64,000 nt of DNA from Athripsodes cinereus (taxonomy: Eukaryota; Arthropoda; Insecta; Trichoptera; Leptoceridae), in contig OX388311.1 of assembly GCA_947579605.1 (NCBI GenBank), forward strand, positions 28,832,951 through 28,896,950, given 5' to 3'. The notes below the pieces were generated by a model, which worked only from the letters and a program-made list of their open reading frames with translations, was not told the origin of the DNA and did no database searches. Positions within the stretch are counted from its first letter, which is position 1, and every line of letters begins with the position of its first letter. The translations under genes and the position numbers were made by a program. This document shows positions 1-11,265 of the stretch, one piece after another.

Positions 1-576
1 AAAGTTGCTGAAAACAGTAATAATGAACAGGAGCTTTTTGAGTTTATATGTGGACGCAATAGGCTTTGATTCAATTATAACAAGGAAAAAAGATAAATGT
101 ATGCTTACATACCTAATATGACACATTTGAATAAATTGTATAATATCAAGATAATATTTCAATAAAAAAAAAATATCTATGTTAGATGAACAACATCACA
201 TATGTACATTCGTCAACAAAAGTCAACTAAAATAATTCATACTGACGACATTGTGCAGAAAGTACATGTACGACACGGTATACCTATGTACAATACAGTG
301 AAGTAGGTAGGTGTAGTATGTGGGACACTTTCCTTGTCACTGCGAATACCTTAAACTTAAACCATGAACAAATAAAATTACAACTACTTACTTACTAATA
401 GTATAAAGAATGTATGTTTAATGATGACGAATAAGCATAACGGTTCTTTGTATCGTATCATTAAGTATTCTACAATAACTTATAATAATCAATTTCAAAT
501 TATTTTTGCGTGATGATAAACAGTTGACATAATTTAACAATAACGATGATACTAATAATAATAATGTGTCGCTATA
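1..576. other. AT-rich intergenic DNA, no gene seen
   Basis: The stretch is AT-rich with short A runs and a small ATA/ATT-rich patch near 550-565. I see no conserved coding sequence, RNA gene or bounded repeat before the transposon that begins at 577. Confidence 0.6.
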
Positions 577-1384
577 CAGTGGAACCTATCATAACGAGCA
601 CCTCTCATAACGAGTAATTCGCATAACGAGCAAAAAAAAAATGTGAAAAAGTTGCTCCCATAACGAGTGATATTTTGCATAACGAGTAACATACATAGAA
701 AGGGTAGGTCCCGTTTTCACGACATTCACTTGTGACCTTGTGAGCCGGGATTTTCGCGCCAGTACACCAGTCTGTGTTTAGCATTCGCTCCGTTAGCTCC
801 TTGGTTTCACATGTGATCACCCATTCTTCCAAAATTTGTATTGATATTATTAGTATTTTTTTAAGTGCAAAGTATTATAATCCGTTCAAAATTGTCCCCG
901 AAGAAAAAAACACAAGAAAACAGCCAAAGAGAATAAAAATAACTGTTGAAAAAAAATGTAAAATCATTGAAAAGCGAGAACAAGGTGTGAGCGTGGCATA
1001 TCTAGCGCGCACATACTATCGCTCAACATCAACAATCTGCACTATTCTCAAGAACAAAGGGAGTGTCAAGAATGCCTTCGAAACGGTAACGTTTACGGTT
1101 AGTTTTCTTGTTAAAAATGGCAAATTATTTGTCATAAATTCATATTTTTATTCAGGTACTTGTTTCGTCTAATCTAAATTGTATTACAAGTTGTTACACT
1201 CTTTTATAAGTAATTTTATTTGAATAAACGTTAATAAAAAAAAATCATTAAGTACTCCAAGAGTACTTATTCTTTCGGCATGGAACGCATTATTGAATTT
1301 TACATTGATTTCTATAGAAAAAAATGTTTCGCATAACGAGTAAGAGTCTGGAACGAATTAAACTCGTTATGAGAGGTTCCACTG
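577..1384 (+). mobile_element. Tigger/pogo-type deletion derivative (Tc1/mariner superfamily)
   Basis: The element is bounded by 22-bp terminal inverted repeats differing at one position. The left one starts CAGTGGAACCTATCATAACG (577) and the right one is its complement ending at 1384. A TA duplication flanks both ends (575-576 and 1385-1386). The left end repeats the motif CATAACGAG about six times (590-690), and further copies lie at the right end (1331-1340 and inside the TIR). These are probably transposase binding sites. Only the N-terminal CENP-B-like helix-turn-helix of the transposase survives inside. TA target, TIR start and CENP-B domain together fit pogo/Tigger. It is 808 bp and non-autonomous. 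Confidence 0.85.
897..1078 (+). pseudogene. Tigger/pogo transposase remnant, CENP-B N-terminal HTH
   Basis: The translation reads EEKNTRKQPKRIKITVEKK and then KIIEKREQGVSVAYLARTYY, followed by RSTSTICTILKNKGSVK. This is the basic, helix-turn-helix N-terminus typical of pogo/Tigger transposases and CENP-B (centromeric protein B, itself derived from such a transposase). No DDE catalytic domain follows before the right TIR, so it can at most encode a DNA-binding fragment. An upstream in-frame ATG at 774 exists, but the homologous part starts near 897. A second damaged copy lies at 29975-30407. Confidence 0.75.
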
Positions 1385-1479
1385 TAGTTGTATCACATCT
1401 ACAAAATCATTAGCGATAGGGTGAACGACACTTTGGTATGCAGATTTGTATATTTGATTGAATGCATGATGATTTGGGT

Positions 1480-1625
1480 ATTCACCATAATGATCAGCGA
1501 TGAGATATGCCACTCATCCTGAATGTCTTAGCTTTTATTGGCATAGGGAGGATGACTTGCATGTTTATTACAAGCAATTGGTCCGCTGACTACCTCACTT
1601 GTGAAAGCTGCCGTGATGGGATGGA
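1480..1625 (+). repeat. SINE-A copy (diverged)
   Basis: It matches the full-length copy at 21870-22119 over the segments GCCACTCATCCTGAATGTCT, the GGATGACTTGCATGTTTATT block and the GCCGTGATGGGATGG end. It is diverged and lacks a clear 5' head. Confidence 0.6.
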
Positions 1626-1681
1626 TGGATGATCACTTAAGCCAGCCTTCGGCCAATTCGTAAGCGTTGGGACACCTTCCT

Positions 1682-1722
1682 CACTTCTTCCGGTTAGATT
1701 CTACACAATGTTGCATTGTGTA
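1682..1722. repeat. Short perfect hairpin
   Basis: CTACACAATG-TTG-CATTGTGTAG forms a 10-bp perfect stem with a 3-nt loop. No protein-coding context surrounds it. It may be part of a decayed repeat. Confidence 0.35.
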
Positions 1723-1768
1723 GACATGGTTCTCCAATCGAGGTTTCTGATTGAACACATAATAATTA

Positions 1769-2040
1769 TTGTCTGTCAATCTTTTAATGCTGGTTAGGCG
1801 TTTATTTTATTTTGTCATACAAAGCATGAGAGGAGAAAAATATGCCATCCTAAAGCTAATCATAGAAGGGAAGATTGAGGGCCGTAGAGGGGTTGGAAGA
1901 AGGCGGCTTTCCTGGCTCCAGAACATTCAGGAGTGGACCGGGATGAGAGGTGTGGAGGAGCTGTTTCGTGCTGTCCGGAACAGGAAGGATTTCTCCCAAG
2001 TGGTCGTCAACGTCGGGGGGACCCGATAGGACACTTAGAG
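1769..2040 (+). pseudogene. Non-LTR retrotransposon endonuclease-RT, C-terminal remnant
   Basis: An open frame (1769-2029) contains MRGEKYAILKLIIEGKIEGR, then GVGRRRLSWLQNIQEWTG and ELFRAVRNRKDF. This is the tail commonly found at the C-terminus of insect endonuclease-reverse transcriptase LINEs. Nothing upstream encodes the RT palm, so it is a 5'-truncated insertion. The LINE clade cannot be assigned from this tail. Confidence 0.65.
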
Positions 2041-2549
2041 AAGAGAAGATACAAAGCATAGACAAAACTTTTTGATTTAGGTAAGATTAGGATTGACACA
2101 TACGATACCTAACTTTTTTTTGTAAAACCTTATCTATGAGTAGGTACACACATTTAAGTTCTGTTATTGGTTATAGCCATAATCACTTCTAGAGCGGTAC
2201 AGCGATCTCCTATCCTCCTTCACAATTCCCAAAGATTTAGGTAGAAGTCATCGTTTTCAATAATACGGACCGCGTGATCTAACATCGTAATTTGATATTT
2301 CTAGACTAGTAGCACTGTCGAAAATGCATAATAATAATAATAATATGTATTTATCACAATTTGGTTCAACAGACTTACATCAAATACCTACTTAACTGAG
2401 TTATACTTAGATCAGACATGATTCTCCCTCGAAACAAATAACTTATCGATTTTTTTAAAGATGAATATGGGTTCGAAATAAATACAATTATACGTCACAA
2501 ATACCTTCACATAAATCAACATACCTACCTGTGTCGTGAAGATGGAGCA
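2041..2549. other. AT-rich intergenic DNA
   Basis: I see only AT-rich sequence with an (AAT)n patch near 2330-2345. No bounded element or gene is supported. Confidence 0.5.
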
Positions 2550-2687
2550 GGGTACCTAGACAAATTGCATTTGGCGATTGGCGATCGACTACAAACGAAC
2601 TTTTCGACAATGTACCATTACATTATATGTGCATTGTCGAAAAGTTCATTTGTAGTCGATCGCCAAATGCAATTTGTCTAGGTACCC
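2550..2687. repeat. Foldback (palindromic) MITE, copy 1
   Basis: GGGTACCTAGACAAATTGCA on the left is mirrored by TGCAATTTGTCTAGGTACCC on the right. The arms are about 60 bp around a short AT-rich loop near 2612-2634. The left arm has a 7-nt duplication (TGGCGAT) absent from the right. The same family occurs at 50058-50205. It appears to interrupt a SINE-B-like sequence (flanks 2530-2549 and 2688-2760). Confidence 0.75.
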
Positions 2688-3451
2688 AGGTTAGCAGGGA
2701 GTGAAATATAACCTGCGGTTATCCTTGGATCTCTCGATTGAATGTTTAAAACTCCACCATCGAGCTACCGACCACAAAAAGGGAAAAAAGAGTTTTGCGG
2801 CAACAAACGAATAAACGTTCAATATACAGGAAAGATTAAAAAAAAAACTTTGAGGTAAAAGACATACGTTCCATTATCATAATGTGGCGTGATGTGTTCA
2901 TATCAGGAAACGAGAAAGAAAATAATAAATAGTAAATAATAAACAATAATATGCCATTTATATATAATCCATACTAAATAGAGGTTTACATTGATATCAT
3001 AACACTTGCATTCCACCAATAAATATTTGTATTCGTTTTAATAACATCCCATATCATAATGCGTTAATTTCAGGTCAGGTTCAAGACTAATTAAAATAAT
3101 TTAAAGGTTATACACAAACTATAATAAATAATTTTATATCTTTGTGTAGTGAACCATTAAACAAACTAATTAATAAGGTTGTGATAATATACGTAAAAAT
3201 GAATGAAAGTAAAATTTAATTAGATTACTGTTTATCTACGTATTGCCTGATTTTACTTGTTAAATACTCAAAATGAGGCATAATTTTAAGGTCGCAAACA
3301 ACCATATGTGTGTTAAGAATGTTAAGATCACCTAATCTCAGAGTCGAGGAATTACAAAAGGAAACATGGAAAGAGATAGAGAAAGCGTTTGTTCGTAAGT
3401 GGGCTAAAAAAAGTATCTTCTCTCTATCTATCTATACCAACACGTAGAGAA
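2688..3451. other. AT-rich intergenic DNA with SINE-B-like flank
   Basis: The first part (to about 2765) resembles the tRNA-like half of SINE-B ('accatcgagctaccgacca'). The remainder is AT-rich sequence in which I recognise no gene or element. Confidence 0.4.
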
Positions 3452-3562
3452 GCTAGCCGATCAGCTGCATGTTATAAACAGAAAACTGTCTTCTCGGTGC
3501 CAACAAAAAATTAAGACATTCAGGATAGGTGACGAGCCTCATAGTTGAATTTAAGATGTAAA
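3452..3562 (-). repeat. SINE-A fragment (reverse orientation)
   Basis: GATCAGCTGCATG, CTCGGTGCCAAC and AAGACATTCAGGATAGGTG match, in reverse, consecutive blocks of the full SINE-A copy at 21870-22119. Confidence 0.6.
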
Positions 3563-3699
3563 ATGAACACCTACACTCGAAAACTTACGGAAAAAGTGGG
3601 AGATCGATTCATTGCCGATTGCTCCACGGCTATACTCGAACTCAATAATTGAAAAATAGGATTCTAAATATTGAATAACAGTGTGTATTTAAATAATAT

Positions 3700-3795
3700 A
3701 AGTTGATATTGATTGGCGCAGAGACGCTCTGAATGGAGGAGGCTGGTTTCTGCCCTGTGCTCCCGAGAGGAGCGTTGAGGGCGATGATGATGATA
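3700..3795 (+). repeat. LINE 3'-end fragment
   Basis: The sequence GATTGGCGCAGAGACGCTCT and then GGAGGCTGGTTTCTGCCCTG, ending in (GATGAT)n, has the look of the 3' end of a non-LTR retrotransposon (a short WRRL-like coding tail followed by a trinucleotide tail). No reading frame of useful length remains. Confidence 0.4.
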
Positions 3796-4099
3796 TTAAT
3801 TACTGATTGATAACTATGGAAATTTGAGCTGAATTCTCTGAAATGTCATTCTGGGCATTTTCACTTATTTGCATGTGATCAGAGCAGGATCAGGGAATAA
3901 GAATGAATATGAGAGACGCACACGAGGTTTAATGAAATGATTGTCCTGCGATGTAATTCAGGATTGCGTATTCATAATATCTCATCTTCCTTGTCATCCA
4001 ATTGAAACGCTATAAATATTAACTATTAATACCTAATACATAACATTGGGTGAGTACCTACTGAGTAACTGAATAAACGTCAACTCCTTGACGGGTGAA

Positions 4100-4180
4100 G
4101 ACGTAGACTCATTGCCTGATGATGGAATCTCCGATGATTCCGAAAGAAAAACTTAGACGCGACGTTTACTCGCACAACCC
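4100..4180 (+). ncRNA. Hammerhead-like core motif (repeat-derived)
   Basis: CTGATGA (4116-4122) is followed by a hairpin (GGAATC...GATTCC) and GAAA (4142-4145). This is the order of the conserved hammerhead core: CUGANGA, stem II, GAAA. Such motifs are known from Penelope-like elements and retrozymes. I could not close stems I and III or identify the cleavage site by eye, so catalytic activity is not shown. Confidence 0.35.
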
Positions 4181-5560
4181 ATTTTGGAATAATATATATT
4201 TTTTATCCTCATTCTTTCACCACCAAGTCACTCATCATAGTTAAATTTGAGTATGATTATGTACAAAACAAAAATGCACATTTTAATATACTTACCAATA
4301 CGTATCGGGTAGCGTACTTATGGGAAAATACATTCTATAACGGTATAGGTAATATAAATAAAGATGATAAATTTCTCTCAAAAATCCATTCCGGATATCC
4401 TTATAGCGATTGCCTTATTATGAAAAAGAAGGTTACACTCATACTCACTGTGGTTCCAACGTCCGTTGACAGACTAAAATCACAATCCATTCATTTATTC
4501 ATACAGTCATTCATTCGATAATCTCAATAATAATAACAACAACAACGGCTAAACTTTCTTCTCCACATTCACAGCTTTCGCGTGAGTCACATCAGCATCC
4601 ATAATAATAGTAATAATATATTATTATAATAAATCCCCGTGTAAATATTTGAAACAGTTCATATGTATGAAGGTATGTGAACTAAGCTGTGATATATGAT
4701 ATAAACGGTGTATTTTGAAAGAAGTCGTCCAGACCACCAAAGGCCTTGTCGACGGAAGAGTAATTTTCTTTTTCAAAATATGACCCAGTTAAAAAGTTTG
4801 TTGATTATTTATTGTACTTCATATAATAAGTCATACTCGTTGAACCTTGATGTGTACCTACATATTAATTTGACCTTGACTTGCACTCGTCAAATGCTGT
4901 TTATTATTATTATTACCTATTATAAGTTTAGTGAGGCAGTCGTCTAAACCTACAGGTGTTGCATCCATTTGTGAATGATATGAACTAGTAATATCATATT
5001 TTTTAATGATCTTCAACATAGTCAAAATCGAATTCTTGGTACTACTTAAGTGAAAGAAAATAATCAATGCATAGGGAATACAATAGTATGTCTTCAAATT
5101 CAAAGTTGCACCCGTATGGGGGAACAAAAGAACACGTTTTCCAGGGAAATTTACTTTTGCTTTTACCTCAAGACTAATTTAAATATATTAAAGTAAAAAT
5201 GTATAATATAATTCAAGCAACTGCATTAGTTAATAACATGACTGTAACACAATATTGTGCTTCACTAATAATATATAAACTTAGTTTCACCTATTAATGT
5301 CACCATCATAACATTATACCTCAATCAATAACGATGAATTGATTGTTTTCACCTTTAACTACAAAGAGAAATACTTAATTTTCCATTAAATATGCAAAGA
5401 GTTTTCTTTTTGAACTTTTGTATTTCACCCTACAAACATGAACACAGACATTTAATAATACCTATACTCTATAGTATTATAATACTTCTAGGCACATATA
5501 CACTACAATATATTAGAAAAATCTGTATCATGAGGAGTTGAGTTCGAATGAAGTGGAATT
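4181..5560. other. AT-rich intergenic DNA
   Basis: This is AT-rich sequence with AAT/ATT trinucleotide patches (4525-4545, 4600-4630). Small open frames show no recognisable domain. Confidence 0.45.
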
Positions 5561-5564
5561 ATTA

Positions 5565-5860
5565 GAATTTTCCAGCAGAGAATAGTCTCCCATTCTTTTC
5601 TGTAAGTTCTCGAGTATCCTATATAAAAAAACAGGTATACATAAAACATCATACGAATAAGAATTTCCAGCAGAGAATAGTCTCCCATTCTTTTCTGTAA
5701 GTTCTCGAGTATCCTATATAAAAAAACAGGTATACATAAAACATCATACGAATAAGAATTTCCAGCAGAGAATAGTCTCCCATTCTTTTCTGTAAGTTCT
5801 CGAGTAGGTATCCTATATAAAAAAAACAGGCATACATAAAACATCATACGAATAAGAATT
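5565..5860. repeat. Tandem repeat, about 3 x 96 bp, related to SINE-A head
   Basis: The unit starting GAATTTCCAGCAGAGAATAG recurs at 5565, 5661 and 5757 (period 96 bp). Copies are nearly identical; the third carries a small GTAGG insertion and an extra A. The unit contains CTCCCATTCTTTTCTGTAAG and TTCTCGAGTATCCT. These align with CTCCCACTCTTCTGCGTAAG and TTTTCGAGTGTCCT in the 5' head of SINE-A at 21903-21940. The open frames over it on the minus strand are repeat artefacts. Confidence 0.85.
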
Positions 5861-7109
5861 TGACACCTATTTTTTGTTTTAGGCTCTACGATGCAGAAGT
5901 TGTGCATACGTAAAAATAACACCTCTCTAAAAGCCATTCAAAACTAGTGACTATATATTTAGAATGCAAATAATTGCAACATTATTAAAGCCTATAAATT
6001 TAATATCATATCTCATCGATATAATTGATTAATTATTAGACTCAATCATATATCGTTGACATATCGTGTTTATAACTTATCTATGTTGGATGCACTTTCA
6101 TCTTGACAAATTGTTACACCTTTCCACGATATACAATAATATATAATGTAATGGGTTTGATTTATTAAATGACAAAATTAGTTTGAAACGCTGTCATTAA
6201 CACACAAGTGTAATTGGACGCATGAAACAGTAGCATCTCTATTATCTGACATCTATTAAACAATAAAAATTCTTTATTTTTAATTGTAACTTTGTGGAAA
6301 TTCATCATTAAGATTATTATTAAAGACAAACACATTTTTATCCACCTTAAATTTATTTCATTTATAATGCTTCCGATTTCAATATCACCAGTGAAAAGAA
6401 AATAGCATTATTATTTTTAAAATGACACCATATTCTACTGGGACCAATACAGCTTTCGACCAATGCGATCCCAGAGAAAACGAACATTAATTTACAATAG
6501 TGTTTCCACTTTCCTTACAAACTATACTTATTAATTTGTTTATTACTGAAGTAACGTATTACTTTCAAATAAAAAAAAACAAAGTGAACGTAATTATTTA
6601 GTTGATATAAGTATCGTGATAAATTTCGTTAATATAAGTCGGAAAGTTAAAAAAAAAATTAACGATTTACAAGTGCAACAATTGGTGACCCTAAAATACA
6701 TACTATTTTATTGAAATAGATATATTGAAAGAACACTATAACATACCAGCATGAAAAAATATGGAAAAATATTCCAACTGAGACTAATTGAGATTTATCA
6801 AACATTTTCATCGATATAATGAGGTTTTACTATATGTAGGTGTACATATAGTGTAATAATGATTTGTTGTTTCAGTCATGCAATGCAGCGTATTGTGTAG
6901 AAAAAATGCAGCGATGGGGCAGGAGAACTATTTAGCAGTACCTACCTAATATTGTGTAAAATAATTAAATGATAATTAATGGATTCCACATGTAACTAAA
7001 CACTACGTCAATGTCGTTATTGGTTGAAGATTCATATTTTAGTTTGGTACTACATCGATTTATAGGTATATATTTTTTTTTAGACATTGTGGATTGTCCA
7101 TAAAATATA
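5861..7109. other. AT-rich intergenic DNA
   Basis: No gene, RNA or bounded repeat is recognisable; it is AT-rich throughout. Confidence 0.45.
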
Positions 7110-7230
7110 ACATAAAATCTATAGACAATTCACATAGGTCGAGCTAATTCCACATTAACACAAACATGCATTTTTTATTATGGGTAGGTACTAACGCGAC
7201 GATGCACAAACATACAATACACAAAATATA
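7110..7230 (+). repeat. SINE-D fragment
   Basis: TAGACAATTCACATAGGTCG followed by AGCTAATTCCACATTAACAC and TATGGGTAGGTACTAACGCG matches the better copy at 11068-11265. It lacks the tRNA-like end. Confidence 0.6.
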
Positions 7231-8398
7231 ATAATAGGTTAATTTATTTACATAATGTTACATTAATTTTATTTTATATTATATTCAAAATGTAGACTAC
7301 AATATTATTTTGTTGAATAAAAAGATATGGAATAATAATAATAACACTTTATTGATAAAAAAAATCATGAGTAACTGGCGAGCTGATTATGATGGAGGTA
7401 ATATCTTCCAGCTAACCAAGTATGTTTTTTTAATTATTGTTCCGTCTTGTAATAGTTTCAAGTCATTTCAAAAATTCAAACTTGCAATAATGTATGTACG
7501 AGTACCTACACTAAAAATAAAAAAGAGTACCTACACATCATTTCCAATCCATTTTTGATTCATTTTTTTAGTAATTATCTACTCTTATTAAATATAATGT
7601 TATATTGTTATTATCCTTATAGGTACGTAGGTACCCATATAGTGAGAAAACCTTTCCACATCATACCTATATACAGTATTACCTTTAGTAATGTATATTA
7701 TTATGTAGACAGAATAATATAGAGATGCATAATAACATCGTATTAAGGTTATGATTAAGGCACGGATATAGTGAATAATGTTACACAGCCTTGAAAGAAA
7801 GAGCTCAGTGAAAGTGCATTCTGTAGGTAAATAATATATAATCTTATACTATACCTACACTATATTGTTATGTTGTGTTGTTGTACTGGGCTGTACCTCT
7901 GTACCTATGTAAATATTATTATTGTGATCGTGGTGAACTGGGGACTCATGCTTAAAGATTAACTTTGTATTATAATTCGTCTTTTTGTTTAATTTCGTGG
8001 CAAAGCACCCGGGCAAAGCGGAAAATGTAGTGATGATATGAATCAGTTGCACTAGAATTTATATCGATCATGACGTATTCGTAATAAAAAAGCATTTTTT
8101 CCACAAATTGGTAAGTGAATTTAAGGAAATATCCGACTTTTTAAACTCTACTCCCTCCCCCTATCGTCATTTTTTTTATTTTGTATAGAAATTTCAGATA
8201 CTTCATGATCTTATCGTTTTTTTTATTAACAATATCTATATTTTCATTCATTACGTTGAACCAACACCTCTACCAATAACTACACAGATCCTTATTATAA
8301 TTCTATTAACCCCGCCCACCCCCCTACCCTCAATTATTTATAATGTTTAACATTTTGTTCCTTTTTGTCTTTTTTCATTAGTTATAAGATATTTATTA
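7231..8398. other. AT-rich intergenic DNA
   Basis: Only low-complexity AT-rich sequence and short C-rich patches (8150-8160, 8310-8330) are visible. No gene is supported. Confidence 0.4.
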
Positions 8399-8422
8399 CT
8401 GAAGATGGACGTATGTCCGAAA
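8399..8422 (+). ncRNA. Hammerhead-like core motif (repeat-derived)
   Basis: CTGAAGA (8399-8405), a GGAC-gtat-GTCC hairpin and GAAA (8419-8422) reproduce the order of a hammerhead ribozyme core. Stem III could be the following AAGCTTTTAAGC, but pairing is imperfect. It is listed as a motif, not a proven ribozyme. Confidence 0.3.
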
Positions 8423-8774
8423 AGCTTTTAAGCAAAATATTAATTAGTGAAAGTTATACAGTGTTATATTTTTTTTTTTTATTACCTAAATTTCTATATT
8501 TTCGTTTGTAGGTATGCAGTGCTTTTGGCATATTATGGAAAATACGTCCCTGGTTTAAATAAATGTGTGTGGGTATAAATAATCTAAACCAAATTCTTTT
8601 ACCTACCCACTGAATAAAATCGGTATCTAAAACAAAAGGTTCAGTCCAGAAAATAAATTGTAACTGTATCGATCAACTTTTATAAGTCACAATTGTGGCT
8701 AAAATATCCTGTTGTCTAGGTGGATACCCCTTATCCGGTATTTTGCAAATTCACTATCCTTCACACATTTAATT

Positions 8775-8945
8775 TTTTTTTTTAAAAAAGATATATCAGT
8801 TTTGTTATAAACCCAAATACAACCTTATACACCTTTCACAGTAAGCTAAAAGCTTGTGTCGTGAAAGGGGAGTTTGCCGGCACCTGGGATCGAACCCCGG
8901 ACCTCATGTTCATAAGGCCGGGACTCTACCTCCAGGCTACCGACG
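8775..8945 (-). repeat. SINE-B, tRNA-derived, near-complete copy
   Basis: On the minus strand the head reads GTCGGTAGCCTGGAGGTAGA (A-box-like), and further on GGGGTTCGATCCCAGGTG (B box). The body ends in an A/T-rich tail near 8775. The B box (GGTTCGANNCC type) indicates an RNA polymerase III promoter inherited from a tRNA. Related copies lie at 38345-38466 (truncated at the same GTTTGCCGGCA point), 51910-52030 and around 2530-2760. It is not a functional tRNA: a long body is attached and it recurs. Confidence 0.75.
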
Positions 8946-9769
8946 AACTTTTTACGAAGCGATTATTTTTATCATTTCTGTGGTAAGACAATACTTTCTT
9001 TTTAAGACGATTTGTTCAATCGTGGGAATTGCTTTTATTAAAAACTTGTCGATTCTGGAGTCATGGGAGATATTATTATTATTATTTTTAAGTTGCCACA
9101 TTATGATACAAACATCCACCAAGGACCGGTATTTTGATGTCCCGTTAATGTGACCGTTATCCTGAAATAACTCTAAATTTGATAATTCTTAGCGTATTTT
9201 TTTACAAATTAATATTTTATTCTTACTAACTACAACCCTCAGTGACACGTAATAGCTTTTATAGCTAGGCGTTTTTAACTGTCAAAATTATATTGATCAC
9301 TTTAGAATAACAATATTATGATAAACTAATTATAGTAATACATAGATGTAGGTATCACTGAGAGTTACTCAACTGTCCCTTATATTTTGGCGTGAAATAG
9401 TAAAGAAATATTGGAGTTTATTGGATAAAAATATTGGGCACAAGAAGAACAATTGGTCTATTTCACGCCAATTTAGCAATTCATCTCACGTCATACACTA
9501 GTACATAATTCAGAGACAGAATACAAATCGTTTAACCTAACACTTGACACTACCACTACAATAAGTATACCAATAAATTAATTCAAAACATGTTGGCTGC
9601 TCGGGCCACTGTCTAATAATTAATATTTTGTACCTACCTATATTGTCTCTGCGAATTATTAAAAACAATAAGCACATAATTGAAATGAATTTGAAGGAGT
9701 CAAAGATCCCGAGTTCATAGGTATTAGAATAAATAACACATTTAATTATATAATTATGTAATGCCTTAA
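8946..9769. other. AT-rich intergenic DNA with a small inverted repeat
   Basis: TTGGCGTGAAATAG (9387-9400) and its complement CTATTTCACGCCAA (9458-9471) form a 14-bp perfect inverted pair about 57 bp apart. This may be the core of a tiny MITE. Nothing else is recognisable. Confidence 0.45.
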
Positions 9770-9865
9770 TATTTTGTTAGCACGGAGAGGAGGGCTTGCA
9801 TGTTTATTATATGCGGTTGGTCTGCTGGCTACCCCACTTGTGGGATATGCCGTGATAGTATAGTA
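9770..9865 (+). repeat. SINE-A 3' fragment
   Basis: The run from GCACGGAGAGGAGGGCTTGC to GGGATATGCCGTGATAGTAT, ending in TAGTAGTAG, matches the 3' half and tail of SINE-A (21870-22119). Confidence 0.7.
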
Positions 9866-10925
9866 GTAGTACCTAGTATAACTATAATCTAACAATCAAA
9901 GACTTGAAATCTGGAGAAAAAATATTATGGATGGATAAATTGTCGAGTTCGATAGGTAACTCAACGAGTAAAAATGTCTCATATTTGAGAAATCAGCATT
10001 TTTGTAATTTTGGTATACCTATGTATATAATGCTTTAAAACACAACAGAAAGTGAAATATACTATATAATAATAATCGCATTGTTAAAGACATACCTACG
10101 TTTTTGTTCCGTTCAACAATTTGAAATAGGTAATTATTGCAATAAAAATTTAATATATAAAGGGAATCATTAAAAGAAGGATTTAAGAATGGAAACTATA
10201 ATAAAAATAATTACAGATAATACACCTATTTAAAATTTATAATTATAAAGATATAGAGTGTATAGGTGTGTATATACCTACTTCACGTAATGGTTCGCTC
10301 CAACGATTTTATTGATTTCTACCAGTCAACCCGTTATTATCGAACTGAAATCATGTATAATTAAATATATCCACTTACTTATACAATGTAATATTATGTT
10401 GGTACCGTAGTAGGTACTTAAACACAGTCAGCTGTGTTCTACTTTAGTCTTAGGTATACTACTAAACTTATGTAGATGTCAGAAAAGATCATTTTTTTAT
10501 GTGTAAGTGTAAATTCCTATTACTGTATAAACACACACAGCAACGATATCCATATTGAGTATTATAAGGACTAGATTCAACCATAATAAACATTTATCTG
10601 TTTGATGATTTGCATGTATACGTAGTATTTTTTTTTTAATTGTTGTCGCAAAGGTACCTGTCAAGCGATTCAATCTCATTTTTTTATATAAAATAATTCA
10701 ATAATAATATTTTTACCTGCCTAATATCTAACATTATATCATTTATAGTTGATACGAATATCATAGATGCTATAACATAATATAAGTAAGTACCTATATC
10801 TAAATAGTGAATATTATTTTGGCTTGTGGTCCTCTCTGCCTACCTGAAAAAGGATTTGGACCGAAAAGATTTCAATTTTCAAATGATCTAGAGTTTGTGT
10901 GTTCACATTGTGAAAAGACATTTTA

Positions 10926-11050
10926 AACATATTTGATATCAACAAAAACACTGTTTACTTTTCACTTGAAAATGTCAAGCTAACTTGACGACAGTGCTCG
11001 AGTGTTAAATCAATTATGAAAAGTAAGCAGTGTTTTTGTTGTTATCAAAT
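10926..11050. repeat. Hairpin MITE with ~35-bp arms
   Basis: TTTGATATCAACAAAAACAC...TACTTTTCA on the left is mirrored by TGAAAAGTA...GTGTTTTTGTTG...ATCAAA on the right. The spacer is about 55 bp and contains GTCAAGCTAACTTGAC, itself a short hairpin. Confidence 0.65.
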
Positions 11051-11059
11051 TTTAACATT

Positions 11060-11265
11060 AACATTACATGTATAGACAATTCACACAGAGCGAGCTAGTC
11101 CCAAACTAAGATATGAATCTTGTATTATGGGTACTAACACGGCGATACACATATATACAATGCACTAAACACATATACATGTAACACCCAGACCCAGGAC
11201 AATCTGAAAAAGGTCATTCTTCATTTTGCCCTGGCCGGGAATCGAACCCGAGACCTCGTGAAATA
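11060..11265 (+). repeat. SINE-D copy with tRNA-like end
   Basis: TAGACAATTCACACAGAGCG, then AGCTAGTCCCAAACTAAG and TATGGGTACTAACACGG lead into AACACCCAGACCCAGG. It ends with GGCCGGGAATCGAACCCGAG, a tRNA B box read on the opposite strand. The layout resembles a SINE family I associate with lepidopteran genomes (from memory, not searched). A shorter copy lies at 7110-7230. Confidence 0.65.

Noticed and set aside
605..832. 75-residue minus-strand open frame
   Set aside because: It runs antisense across the Tigger left end and its CATAACGAG array; no domain and no independent support.
5503..5937. 144-residue minus-strand frame with repeated RTYRKEWETILCWK
   Set aside because: It only translates the 96-bp tandem repeat; the periodic peptide is a repeat artefact.
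8870..8945. tRNA-like sequence on the minus strand
   Set aside because: It is the head of SINE-B with body and other copies; not an independent tRNA gene.
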